A stretch of 64,000 nt of DNA, from NCBI GenBank assembly GCA_963777325.1, contig CAVZQE010000020.1, forward strand, positions 372,001 through 436,000, in the 5' to 3' direction. Below, one piece after another: positions 28,369 to 36,394 of this stretch. Below the pieces are notes generated by a model that was given only the letters and a program-made list of their open reading frames with translations, had not been told where the DNA came from and ran no database searches. Source of the stretch: JAFAXA01 sp963777325. Lineage in GTDB: Bacteria > Pseudomonadota > Alphaproteobacteria > Acetobacterales > Acetobacteraceae. A program made the position numbers and the translations under genes. Every line of letters starts with the position of its first letter. Positions within the stretch are counted from its first letter, which is position 1.

Positions 28369-29196
28369 ATGGACCTCGATTTCTCGGACGCCGAAATCAG
28401 CCGCTACTCCCGCCACATCCTGCTGCGGGAGGTCGGCGGCATTGGCCAGGCCCGGCTGAAGGCGGCGCGAGTGCTGGTGCTGGGCGCGGGCGGCCTCGGC
28501 TCGCCGCTCGCGCTCTATTTGGCCGCCGCCGGGGTCGGCACGATCGGCATCGTCGATCACGACAGGGTGGAGTTGTCGAACCTTCAGCGCCAGATTGCGC
28601 ACACCACGGCGCAGCTCGGTCGCCAGAAGGCGGTGTCCGCCGCAGACGCGGCGGCGGCGATCAACCCGGAGGTGACGGTCGAACCGCATGCGACGCGGCT
28701 GACCGCCGGCAACGCCGCCGCCCTGTTCGCCCGCTACGACCTGATCTGCGACGGCACCGACAATTTCGCGACCCGCTTTCTCGCCGCCGACGCCTGCGTG
28801 CTCGGCCGCCGCACCCTCGTCTCGGCCGCCGTGCTGCGGTTCGAGGGGCAGTTGTCCACCTTCAAGCCGCATCTCGATGCGAGCGGCCCCTGCTACCGCT
28901 GCCTCTATCCGGAGCCGCCGCCGGAGGGTCTCGTGCCGTCCTGCGGCGAGGCCGGGGTGCTCGGCGCGGTGACGGGCGTCATGGGCACGCTGCAGGCGAC
29001 CGAGGCGCTGAAGGAGATCATGGGCATCGGCGAGAGCCTGTCCGGGCGGCTCCTGATCTGGGACGCGCTGGCCGCGCGGTTCCGCACGATCCGCCTCAAG
29101 CGCGACCCTGCCTGCCCGCTCTGCGGCGCATCGCCGCGCATCACCGATCTTTCGGCCCACGCAGGCGCGGAGCCGGCGGATGCCTGCCGCCTCTGA
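28369..29196 (+). CDS. moeB: MoeB/ThiF/HesA-family adenylyltransferase
   Basis: 275-aa E1-like enzyme. The ATP-binding VLVLGAGGLGSPLALYLAAA is near residue 33; RYSRHILLREVGGIGQ precedes it; GTDNFATRF and the two zinc cysteine pairs (CYRCLYPEPP and CPLCG) are in place. It adenylates the C-terminal glycine of a ubiquitin-like sulfur carrier (MoaD, ThiS or similar). No rhodanese domain. The following dsrE gene overlaps by 17 bp, suggesting coupled expression and a sulfur-transfer context. Confidence 0.94.
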   Translation: MDLDFSDAEISRYSRHILLREVGGIGQARLKAARVLVLGAGGLGSPLALYLAAAGVGTIGIVDHDRVELSNLQRQIAHTTAQLGRQKAVSAADAAAAINPEVTVEPHATRLTAGNAAALFARYDLICDGTDNFATRFLAADACVLGRRTLVSAAVLRFEGQLSTFKPHLDASGPCYRCLYPEPPPEGLVPSCGEAGVLGAVTGVMGTLQATEALKEIMGIGESLSGRLLIWDALAARFRTIRLKRDPACPLCGASPRITDLSAHAGAEPADACRL

Positions 29197-29572
29197 TGAG
29201 CCGGCTCTCGGCGTGCTGCTGCTCGCGGGCACGCATGAGCGGGCGCACTACGCCTTCGTGCTGGCGACAGGGGCCGCCGCCATCGGCCGGAAGGTGGTGC
29301 TGTTCGCGACCAACCGGGGATGCCACGCGCTGCTCTCGGACTGGACCGGGCTTGAGGATGCGGCGCGGGATGCGGCGGTCCGGAAGCGGGGCGTCGCGGG
29401 AATGGACGAGTTGCGGGAAGCCGCCTCGCTGATGAATGTGCGCCTGATCCTCTGCGAAGCCGGTCTGCGGGCCGAGGCGCTGGAGGGAAGCGAGACGCTG
29501 CCCGGCGTGGAGATCGCGGGCGTCGTCACGTTTCTCGCGGCGGTCGGGGCGGGGCAAATCGTTGCGCTCTGA
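29180..29572 (+). CDS. DsrE-family sulfur-transfer-like protein
   Basis: 130 aa overlapping moeB by 17 bp. The DsrE/DsrF-like fold is suggested by LGVLLLAGTHERAHYAFVLA, GRKVVLFATNRGCHALL and the conserved cysteine in VRLILCEAGLRAEAL near residue 95. Proteins of this family carry persulfide sulfur or form peroxiredoxin-like oligomers. Together with the E1-like MoeB the pair could serve a sulfur-carrier pathway, but this is inference from position. Confidence 0.82.
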   Translation: MPAASDEPALGVLLLAGTHERAHYAFVLATGAAAIGRKVVLFATNRGCHALLSDWTGLEDAARDAAVRKRGVAGMDELREAASLMNVRLILCEAGLRAEALEGSETLPGVEIAGVVTFLAAVGAGQIVAL

Positions 29573-29617
29573 TCGCGGCGCTTGACCCGAGTCCGGCAAA
29601 GTTGCGACACGGCATCA

Positions 29618-30394
29618 ATGTCCGCGCCCGTCCACGCGCCGCCCCGACCCGCGATCTGGCTGATGCTCGCCGGATTGAGCCTGCCGCTCCTGGCCTGGCC
29701 GGCGGCGGCCGAGACGCCCATGCCGCCGCAAGCTCCGGCGGCCCACGCGCCGCAGCAAGCGAAGCCCCGCGCAAGGCGCCGACCGTCGCGGCCCCGCCCG
29801 GACCGGCGGCGAAGCCCGGGGCGGCCGCGCCGGGCGAAGCCGCACGGCCATGCCGCCAAGCCACCGCAAGCCGCCGCGCACAAGAACGCGGCCGCCCCGG
29901 CCCCGGCGCCTCCCGCCGCGCCGCCCACGCAGCCGGAGGCGCAGACGCCGCCCGAGCCGGCGAAGGGCGCGAGCGGCCTGCCGCTGCCGCGCTTCGCCGC
30001 GCTCCGGTCGGATGACGTGAACATGCGCGCCGGTCCCGGCACCCGCTACCCGATCGACTGGGTGTACAAGCGCCGCGACCTGCCGGTGGAGATCGAGCGC
30101 GAGTTCGAGGTGTGGCGCCTCGTGCGCGACCCCGACGGCACCAAGGGCTGGGTGCATCAGGCGACGCTGACCGGCCGCCGCACGCTGATCGTGACCGGCG
30201 CGACCCGCTCGCTCCATCGCCAGGCGGACGCGCAGTCGCCGGTGGTGGCGGAGCTGAAGCCCGGCGTGATCGGGCGCATCCGCTCCTGCGCGTCCGGGTC
30301 CGACTGGTGCCAGGTCCAGATCGGCGAGTACCGGGGCTTCCTCAAGCGCTCCGAGTTCTGGGGCACGGAGCCGGGCGAGGTGATCGGCGAGTGA
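29618..30394 (+). CDS. Secreted protein with two bacterial SH3 domains
   Basis: 258 aa from ATG 29618. A signal peptide ends ...PAAAE; residues about 35-125 are a low-complexity Ala/Pro/Arg/Lys linker. Two SH3-like repeats of the SH3_4 family follow: DDVNMRAGPGTRYPIDWVYK...GWVHQATLTG and RSLHRQADAQSPVVAELK...DWCQVQIGEYRGFLKRSEFW. These domains bind cell-wall peptides or act as adaptors in the periplasm. The basic linker could contact the outer membrane or glycan. Confidence 0.9.
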   Translation: MSAPVHAPPRPAIWLMLAGLSLPLLAWPAAAETPMPPQAPAAHAPQQAKPRARRRPSRPRPDRRRSPGRPRRAKPHGHAAKPPQAAAHKNAAAPAPAPPAAPPTQPEAQTPPEPAKGASGLPLPRFAALRSDDVNMRAGPGTRYPIDWVYKRRDLPVEIEREFEVWRLVRDPDGTKGWVHQATLTGRRTLIVTGATRSLHRQADAQSPVVAELKPGVIGRIRSCASGSDWCQVQIGEYRGFLKRSEFWGTEPGEVIGE

Positions 30395-30466
30395 TCCGCG
30401 CCCACACGTCTCTTTCCGGCGTCACCGCCCAGCGGCTTCGCGACGAAGCGGACGTCCGGTGTGCGG

Positions 30467-30724
30467 TCACTCTCCGAGCAACGGCTTGCCTTCGCGGGCG
30501 ACCAGAAGATCGTGCATGTCGGTTGCGTGCTCCTCTTCCTCGGCGAGGATGTGTTCCAACATGATCCGGGTCGCTGGATCCTTCTCGCCGAAATAGCGGA
30601 TCAATTCGCGGTAGTGCTCAATGACGATCCGCTCCGCCACCAGGTTCTGCTTGATCCTGTCGATCAGGTCTCCGGGCGTGCCGTATTCCGTCGCGGATCG
30701 GATCGTCACCCCCGCCGGGTCCAT
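30467..30724 (-). pseudogene. Ferritin-like (Dps/bacterioferritin-type) protein, 5'-truncated
   Basis: Only the C-terminal half of a ferritin-like protein (about 85 of an expected 160-170 residues). What remains is EYGTPGDLIDRIKQNLVAER, IVIEHYRELIRYFGEKDPAT and ILAEEEEHATDMHDLL, i.e. the last two helices with di-iron ligands E..H and EEEEH. The first two helices with their ligands are missing: the frame opens at MDPAGVT without a ribosome site, and immediately upstream lies the end of the WD40 gene. It cannot form a four-helix bundle alone, so it is most likely the remnant of a deletion. Confidence 0.82.
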
Positions 30725-30734
30725 GTCCCGGCCG

Positions 30735-31789
30735 TTACTTCTTGCTGAAATCGACCAGCGCCGCGAAGCCCGCTTCCGTGCCGAAGGCGAGCGTCGCGCC
30801 GTCCGGACTCCAGGCGAGCGCCGAGACGGAGCCGCGTCCGGAGCCGCTGACGGGCAGGATGCGATCGGACACCATCTCGGCCACGATCACGGTTCCGTTC
30901 GCGAACCCGGCGGCGCAGAGATCCTGCTGCGGGTGACAGGCGACCATGGTGATGAGTTCGCCCCCGCCGCCGCCGATCTCGGTCGGGGACTTGCCCATCG
31001 GGCCGCCGCCGAAGAAAGGCCAGAGCACGATCACGTCCGCGCCGGCGGTCGCAAGCCACTTGCCGGTGCGGCTGAACGACAGCGAGCCGATCTTCGCCTG
31101 GTAGCCGCTCATGCGCATGTGCTGGCCGTCCGAGAGCCGCCAGCCGTGCAGGGCGTTCTCCTGCATCGTGGTGACGACCGCCTCGCCCTCGGGATGGATC
31201 GCGACGCCGGTGTGGCTGCCCTTCCACTCCAACCGGCGCGGGCTGTCGGTCTTGGCGGCGACGAACCAGAGCGTCGCGCCATTGTAGTGCGAGGCGACGA
31301 TCCGCTTGCCGCGCGCGTCGAACGCAAGGCCGGTGACGGTGGACGGATGCTCCAGCGTCTTCAGCTTCTCGCCCGACGCATCGAACAGATGCACGAGCTT
31401 GCCGGCGGCGCAGGCGCGCACGCCGCCTTTCCCGCGCGCGTCGCCCGGCGCGCTCGCGACCTGCTCGACCCATTTCGAGCCGAATGGACGCGATGTCGGT
31501 CGACATCGCCCGCCGCGTCGATGCGGCGGAAGAGGCCGTCGTCGCCGCCCGTGAGGAACGCGCCGGGAACGGCATCGGGCGCGAGCGCGAGCACCGCGCC
31601 GTCATGCGCCTCGACCGGCCGCCAGGTCTCGCGCGCCGCGAGATCGGCCAGCCGCACCGTGCCATCGCCGAGCGCGAAGGCGGCGTGGCGGGAGGAGCGG
31701 TCGAAGCACGCCGCGACCACGAAGCTTCCGAGATCCTGACGCACGCCACGCTCGTCGAGCAGGCGGTCGAAGCCGGCGGTCGCACTCAT
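30735..31789 (-). pseudogene. WD40 repeat protein, frameshifted twice
   Basis: Rejoined this is a 350-aa beta-propeller. From ATG 31789: AACFDRSSRHAAFALGDGTV, LTGGDDGLFRRIDAAGDV; then, after an extra base near 31500, TDIASI; after another near 31482, GSKWVEQVASAPGD and the remaining blades (STVTGLAFDARGKRIVASHY, SVSALAWSPDGATLAFGTE) to 30735. Both lesions are within about 25 bp. The gene is 7 bp downstream of the COG0523 GTPase gene, a pairing also seen elsewhere in alphaproteobacteria, so it may serve metal homeostasis, but the ligand is unknown. Confidence 0.85.
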
Positions 31790-31796
31790 CGGCGGC

Positions 31797-32771
31797 TCAA
31801 CCCGCGATGCAGGATTCGAAGCCGCGCCGCAGTTGCGGTCGGTTCAGGCCACGACCGATGAACACGATCTTGCTGCGGCGCGGCTCGCCCGCCTTCCAGG
31901 AGCCGATGAAATCGCCGTCCGCCATCATATGCACCGCCTGGAAGGCGAAGCGGCGATCCTCGTTGGCATAGGCGAGGATGCCCTTGGTGCGCAGCAAATC
32001 CTGCCCCTTCGTTTGCAGCAACGTGCCAATCCAGGCGTTGAACTTGTCGGGGTCGATCGGCTGGTCCGTCTCGAAGCTCATGCTGGCGATATCGTCGTTA
32101 TGCTCGTGCGCGTCGTCCGTCAGGAAATCCGGGTGCGCCGCGAGCACGCGCTCTAGGTCGAAGCCGCGCTGGTCCATCACCTGCCCGATCGGCAGGGACG
32201 CGCGCTCCGTGCGATGGATGACGGCGAAGCGGTTGATCGCGCGAATGCGCCGCTCGACCTCCTCCAGCTCTTCCGGCGTGACCAGATCGGTTTTGTTGAG
32301 CACGATCACGTCCGCGAACGCGATCTGGTCGGCGGCCTCGTGGCTGTCCTGCAATCGTTGCGGCAGGTTCTTGGCGTCGACCACGGTCACGATCGCGTCG
32401 AGCCGCGTCTTGGCGCGCACCGTCTCGTCGACGAAGAAGGTCTGCGCGACCGGAGCGGGATTGGCGAGGCCGGTCGTCTCGATGATGATGCCGTCGAACC
32501 TGCCGCGCCGCTTCATCAACCCGCCCAGGATGCGGATGAGGTCGCCGCGCACTGTGCAGCAGACGCAGCCGTTGTTCATCTCGAACACTTCCTCGTCCGC
32601 ATCCACGACGAGGTCGTTATCGACGCCGAGTTCGCCGAATTCATTGATGACGACCGCGTATTTGCGGCCGTGGTTCTCGCTCAGGATGCGGTTGAGCAGC
32701 GTCGTCTTGCCGGCGCCGAGATAGCCCGTCAGCACCGTGACCGGCACCTGATCCGTGTTCGCCTCCGGCAT
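31797..32771 (-). CDS. COG0523-family GTPase metallochaperone (CobW/ZnuG-like)
   Basis: 324 aa from ATG 32771 (MPEANTDQVPVTVLTG). Walker A is GYLGAGKTTLL; the metal-binding GCVCC motif follows in NNGCVCCTVRGDL; ETTGLANP (switch II region) and NKTD give the G domain. A His/Asp-rich stretch (DDAHEHNDD) precedes the C-terminal CobW_C domain. These GTPases deliver zinc or another metal to client enzymes. No Zur box was recognised upstream. Confidence 0.95.
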   Translation of the reverse strand: MPEANTDQVPVTVLTGYLGAGKTTLLNRILSENHGRKYAVVINEFGELGVDNDLVVDADEEVFEMNNGCVCCTVRGDLIRILGGLMKRRGRFDGIIIETTGLANPAPVAQTFFVDETVRAKTRLDAIVTVVDAKNLPQRLQDSHEAADQIAFADVIVLNKTDLVTPEELEEVERRIRAINRFAVIHRTERASLPIGQVMDQRGFDLERVLAAHPDFLTDDAHEHNDDIASMSFETDQPIDPDKFNAWIGTLLQTKGQDLLRTKGILAYANEDRRFAFQAVHMMADGDFIGSWKAGEPRRSKIVFIGRGLNRPQLRRGFESCIAG

Positions 32772-32826
32772 TTCCTCGCTCCGCCATCCGTTGATCCCGG
32801 CGCACATATAGGCGGGGACGAACCCG

Positions 32827-33351
32827 TCAGCCACCCAGGGCGGACAGGGCCGACCGTATGGCCGCGAGGGTCTCGGCCCCGAAGCAGGCGAACACGACGC
32901 GCTCGATCGCCGGCTCCCGCTCCAATGCTCCGGCGGTGGTCGTGACCGCGATCCGGGCCGCGTCGGGAATGGGATAGCCGTAGATGCCGCAGCTGATCGC
33001 CGGGAAGGCGATGCTGCGGACGCCGTTTTCAGCCGCTAGGCGCAGGCTTTCCCGGTAGCAGCTTGCGAGCAGGTCCGGCTCGCGCTTCCCTCCGCCCCGC
33101 CAGCGCGGGCCGACCGCGTGGATGACGAAGCGCGCGGGCAGGCGATAGCCCTTGGTGATCCGGGCCTCGCCGGTCGGGCAGCCGCCGAGCGTCCGGCACT
33201 CGGCGAGCAGTTCCTTTCCCGCTGCCCGGTGGATCGCGCCGTCGACGCCGCCGCCGCCGAGCAGCGACTGGTTGGCCGCGTTCACGATCGCGTCCACATT
33301 AAGCTGGGTGATGTCGGCCTGCATTGCCTCCATCCGGTTCCTCACGTCCAT
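32827..33351 (-). CDS. Macrodomain protein (O-acetyl-ADP-ribose deacetylase type)
   Basis: 174 aa, a single MacroD/YmdB-like macrodomain. ADP-ribose-binding loops are VDAIVNAANQSLLGGGGVDG with AIHRAAG and the phosphate loop IAFPAISCGIYGYP; the distal adenine site is QADITQLNVDAIV. It should remove ADP-ribose from acidic residues or deacetylate O-acetyl-ADP-ribose. It sits between corA and the COG0523 gene on the same strand, with an 11-bp gap from corA. Confidence 0.94.
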   Translation of the reverse strand: MDVRNRMEAMQADITQLNVDAIVNAANQSLLGGGGVDGAIHRAAGKELLAECRTLGGCPTGEARITKGYRLPARFVIHAVGPRWRGGGKREPDLLASCYRESLRLAAENGVRSIAFPAISCGIYGYPIPDAARIAVTTTAGALEREPAIERVVFACFGAETLAAIRSALSALGG

Positions 33352-33362
33352 GGGCGGCCTCC

Positions 33363-34346
33363 CTACAGCCAGCCCCGGCGGAAGAACCAGAGCAGCGGCC
33401 CGACCGCGCTGATGACGATCAGGCTGAGCGCGTACGGGTAGCCCCACGCCCAGTTCAGCTCGGGCATGTTCTTGAAATTCATGCCGTAGATGCTGGCGAC
33501 GAGGGTGGGCGGCACGCCGACCACGGACACGACGGTCAGCACCTTGATGATGTTGTTCTGGGCGATGTTGATGAAGCCGAGCACGGCGTCCATCAGGAAC
33601 TGGATCTTGTTGGCGAGATAGCTGTCGTAGTCCGTCAGCGAGCCGACATCCTGCCGCAGCGTCTTGAAGCGCGGCTTGAGATCCGGGGGCAGCCAATCGG
33701 ACGCCATCTGCGCGGCATAGGGAACGATGCGCCCGATGCCGAGCAGGCTGTCGCGGATGCGCGAGGTGAGATCCCCGATGCGTCCGATCCGCTTCAGCGT
33801 CGCCCGCAATTCGGCGTCCTCGCGCTTGCGTTTGCCCGAACCCGCGTCCTCACCGAAGATGCGGGAGGAGATCGCGTCGAGCTCGGACCGGATATTCTCC
33901 ATGAGATCGGCCAGCACATCGACCATCGCTTCGAGCAGGCCGACGAAGACATGGGCCGGACCCGCCCCGAGCGCCTTGTCGCGCTGCATCCGTTCGGGGA
34001 AGGCGTCGAACACCCGGCTGTGCTCGAACCGGATCGTGACCAGCCGGTCCCGCGACAGCACGAAGCCGAGCGGCGCGCTCCGGGCCGGGCCGCCATCCGG
34101 CCGGATGAGCTGGGACATGCTGAGATAGAGCACGCCGTCCTCGAAGGAGAGACGGCTCGACGTCTCGATCTCGGCCAGTTCGTCGCGCGAGGCCACGTGC
34201 AGTTTGGTCAGCCGTTCGATCAGCGTGCCCTCCTCCGGCGTCGGGTCGAGGACGTCGATCCAGGCGACGCGGGGCACCGAGCCCTCGTCGAAGGGCGGAG
34301 GCACGGGGTGCAGCTTGCCCTCAATGCAGCCGAAGGTCTTCAGCAT
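33363..34346 (-). CDS. corA: Magnesium/cobalt transporter CorA
   Basis: 327 aa from ATG 34346 (MLKTFGCIEGKLHPVP). The large cytoplasmic domain is followed by two transmembrane helices with the defining YGMN motif (ASIYGMNFKNMPELNW) between them, and a basic C-terminus (FFRRGWL). It forms a pentameric Mg2+ channel in the inner membrane. Gene context (macrodomain, metallochaperone) adds nothing firm. Confidence 0.97.
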   Translation of the reverse strand: MLKTFGCIEGKLHPVPPPFDEGSVPRVAWIDVLDPTPEEGTLIERLTKLHVASRDELAEIETSSRLSFEDGVLYLSMSQLIRPDGGPARSAPLGFVLSRDRLVTIRFEHSRVFDAFPERMQRDKALGAGPAHVFVGLLEAMVDVLADLMENIRSELDAISSRIFGEDAGSGKRKREDAELRATLKRIGRIGDLTSRIRDSLLGIGRIVPYAAQMASDWLPPDLKPRFKTLRQDVGSLTDYDSYLANKIQFLMDAVLGFINIAQNNIIKVLTVVSVVGVPPTLVASIYGMNFKNMPELNWAWGYPYALSLIVISAVGPLLWFFRRGWL

Positions 34347-34441
34347 CGTCTCACCGGCCCCGTTTGCCTGCCTCGCCCGGAACGGAGTAGCACGAGAAGC
34401 GCTCGTTGCGATCATCGCGAGCGTGATGAAGGAGACGGACC

Positions 34442-34627
34442 ATGCGGCGGGCGCGGATTGCGGCGTCTCTGGTTTGGGTGCTGTTCGCGCTGCCGATCAC
34501 CTGCTCGCAGCAGGGAGGCGACGGTCTCTACACCGGCGGCGTCACCCCGAGCACGCCCGGCGGCCGGATCAATCCAGCCGAGCCGGGCTTCGTCAACGGC
34601 GGCAACGGCGGCGGCGGCGGGCCGTAG
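34442..34627 (+). CDS. Small secreted Gly-rich protein
   Basis: 61 aa with a strong ribosome site (gaaggaga) 6 bases before ATG 34442. A short signal peptide (VWVLFALPITCSQQ, with a possible lipobox-like cysteine) precedes a Gly/Pro/Asn-rich mature part ending in NGGNGGGGGP. No family recognised. It lies between divergent corA and convergent ilvC. Confidence 0.6.
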   Translation: MRRARIAASLVWVLFALPITCSQQGGDGLYTGGVTPSTPGGRINPAEPGFVNGGNGGGGGP

Positions 34628-34639
34628 CCCGCGACCCGA

Positions 34640-35659
34640 TCAGTTCCTCGCCTTGTCCACCAGCGCGTTCTTGCTGATCCACGGCATCATGGCGCGCAGC
34701 TTCTCGCCGACCTGCTCGATCGGGTGTTCGGACAGGCGGCGGCGCGTCGCCTTGAAGCTCGACTGGTTGACGCGGTTCTCCAGCATCCAGTCGCGCGCGA
34801 AACGGCCGGACTGGATGTCATCCAGCACGCGCTTCATCTCGGCCTTGGTCGCTTCGTTGATAATGCGCGGGCCGGTTACGTATTCACCGTACTCGGCCGT
34901 GTTGCTGATCGAATAGTTCATGTTGGCGATGCCGCCCTCGTAGATCAGATCGACGATCAGCTTCACTTCGTGCAGGCACTCGAAATACGCCATTTCGGGC
35001 GCGTAACCCGCCTCGACCAAGGTTTCGTAGCCGCCCTTGATGAGTTCCACGAGACCGCCGCAGAGCACCACCTGCTCGCCGAACAGGTCGGTCTCGCACT
35101 CCTCCTTGAACGTCGTCTCGATGATGCCCGCGCGCCCGCCGCCGATCGCCGAGGCATAGGAGAGCGCGATCTCGAGCGCGTTGCCGGACGGGTTCTGCGC
35201 CACCGCGACCAGGCACGGCACGCCGCCGCCGCGCTGATACTCGCTGCGCACGGTATGGCCGGGGCCTTTCGGCGCGATCATGAACACGTCGATATCGGGG
35301 CGCGGATCGAGCAGGTTGAAATGCACGTTCAGCCCATGCGCGAAGGCGAGCGCCGCGCCCTCCTTCATGTTCGGGCCGAGATCGGCGCGGTAGAGATCGC
35401 CCTGCCCCTCGTCCGGCGTCAGCACCATGACGACGTCGGCCCACTTCGCCGCCTCGGACGGCGTCATGACGCGCAGTCCCGCCGCCTCCGCCTTGGCGAC
35501 GCCGGCCGAAGCCGGGCGCAAGCCAACCGCGAGCTCGGTCACGCCGCTGTCCTTCAGGTTATTGGCGTGCGCATGGCCCTGGCTGCCATAGCCGATGATC
35601 GCGACCTTCTTGCCTTTGATCAGATTAACATCGGCGTCGCGGTCGTAATAAACGCGCAT
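34640..35659 (-). CDS. ilvC: Ketol-acid reductoisomerase (IlvC)
   Basis: 339 aa, class I length. The start MRVYYDRDADVNLIKGKKVA and GYGSQGHAHANNLKDSG (NADPH site) are typical; metal-binding Asp/Glu lie in ETTFKEECETDLFGEQ and the knotted C-terminal domain ends KNALVDKARN. It converts acetolactate to dihydroxyisovalerate using NADPH and Mg2+. It is downstream of ilvN on the same strand, separated by 217 bp holding a palindromic repeat. Confidence 0.98.
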   Translation of the reverse strand: MRVYYDRDADVNLIKGKKVAIIGYGSQGHAHANNLKDSGVTELAVGLRPASAGVAKAEAAGLRVMTPSEAAKWADVVMVLTPDEGQGDLYRADLGPNMKEGAALAFAHGLNVHFNLLDPRPDIDVFMIAPKGPGHTVRSEYQRGGGVPCLVAVAQNPSGNALEIALSYASAIGGGRAGIIETTFKEECETDLFGEQVVLCGGLVELIKGGYETLVEAGYAPEMAYFECLHEVKLIVDLIYEGGIANMNYSISNTAEYGEYVTGPRIINEATKAEMKRVLDDIQSGRFARDWMLENRVNQSSFKATRRRLSEHPIEQVGEKLRAMMPWISKNALVDKARN

Positions 35660-35703
35660 CGGGTGCTCTCCCCTTGTATCCTGCTGTCGTGCATCTAGAG
35701 ACT

Positions 35704-35835
35704 GTCATCGCGAGCCGCCCGGAGGGCGGCGTGGCGATCCAGGAGAGCGCGAGGAGCGACCCGGAACAGCATCCGGCCTTCCTTTTGCCCGCCAGCTTCT
35801 GGATCGCCACGCCGGCTGCGCCGGCTCGCGATGAC
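35704..35835. repeat. Intergenic cruciform repeat, copy B
   Basis: The ilvN-ilvC spacer contains the second copy of the palindromic element at 192-290. Outer arms are GTCATCGCGAG / CTCGCGATGAC; inner long arm CGTGGCGATCCAG / CTGGATCGCCACG (13 bp, perfect); side hairpin GCCGCCC-gga-GGGCGGC; and a second small hairpin near GCCGG...CCGGC. Loop sequences differ from copy A while pairing is kept, which indicates selection on structure or a mosaic repeat. Confidence 0.82.
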
Positions 35836-35875
35836 AATTCATTTTGGGCCGGTTCCACTTTGCTCCGGGAATCGC

Positions 35876-36394
35876 TCAGATCGTGCGCGGACCGCGGGCG
35901 ATCGCGGCGACGCCGGTGCGCGACACTTCGGCGAGGCCCAGCGGGCGCATCAGTTCGAGAAACGCATCGAGCTTGTCGGTCGCGCCGGTCAGCTCGAAGG
36001 TGAAGCTCTCGACCGTCGCGTCGACCACCCGCGCGCGGAAGGCTTCGGCGATGCGCAGCGACTCCGAGCGCGTGTCGCCGGTGCCGACCACCTTGATCAG
36101 CGCCATCTCGCGCGCGACGTGCGGGCCTTCCTTGGTCAGATCCGCGACCCGATGCACCGGCACCAGCCGATCGAGCTGCGCCTTGATCTGCTCGATCACC
36201 ATTTCGGTGCCGGAGGTGACGACGTTGATGCGTGAGCGGTGCCGGTCGTCCTCGACCGGCGCCACGGTCAGGCTGTCGATGTTGTAGCCTCGTCCGGAGA
36301 ACAGGCCGATGACGCGCGCGAGCACCCCCGCCTCGTTCTCCACCAGAACGGAGATCGTCGCGCTGCGCAGGGTCGGGTCGGTCTGGGTCGGCAT
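35876..36394 (-). CDS. ilvN: Acetolactate synthase small subunit (IlvN/IlvH)
   Basis: 172 aa. N-terminal ACT domain (ISVLVENEAGVLARVIGLFS, RGYNIDSLTVAP) and the C-terminal regulatory domain (KVVGTGDTRSESLRIAEAFR). It binds valine and activates the large subunit. Its ATG shares one base with the large-subunit stop (TGATG), so translation is coupled. Confidence 0.97.
   Translation of the reverse strand: MPTQTDPTLRSATISVLVENEAGVLARVIGLFSGRGYNIDSLTVAPVEDDRHRSRINVVTSGTEMVIEQIKAQLDRLVPVHRVADLTKEGPHVAREMALIKVVGTGDTRSESLRIAEAFRARVVDATVESFTFELTGATDKLDAFLELMRPLGLAEVSRTGVAAIARGPRTI

Noticed and set aside
34405..34430. Third copy of the palindromic intergenic element (tcatcgcgagcg near the corA start)
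   Set aside because: Only the short TCATCGCGAG core matches; no matching inverted arm or inner GATCCAG arm is nearby.
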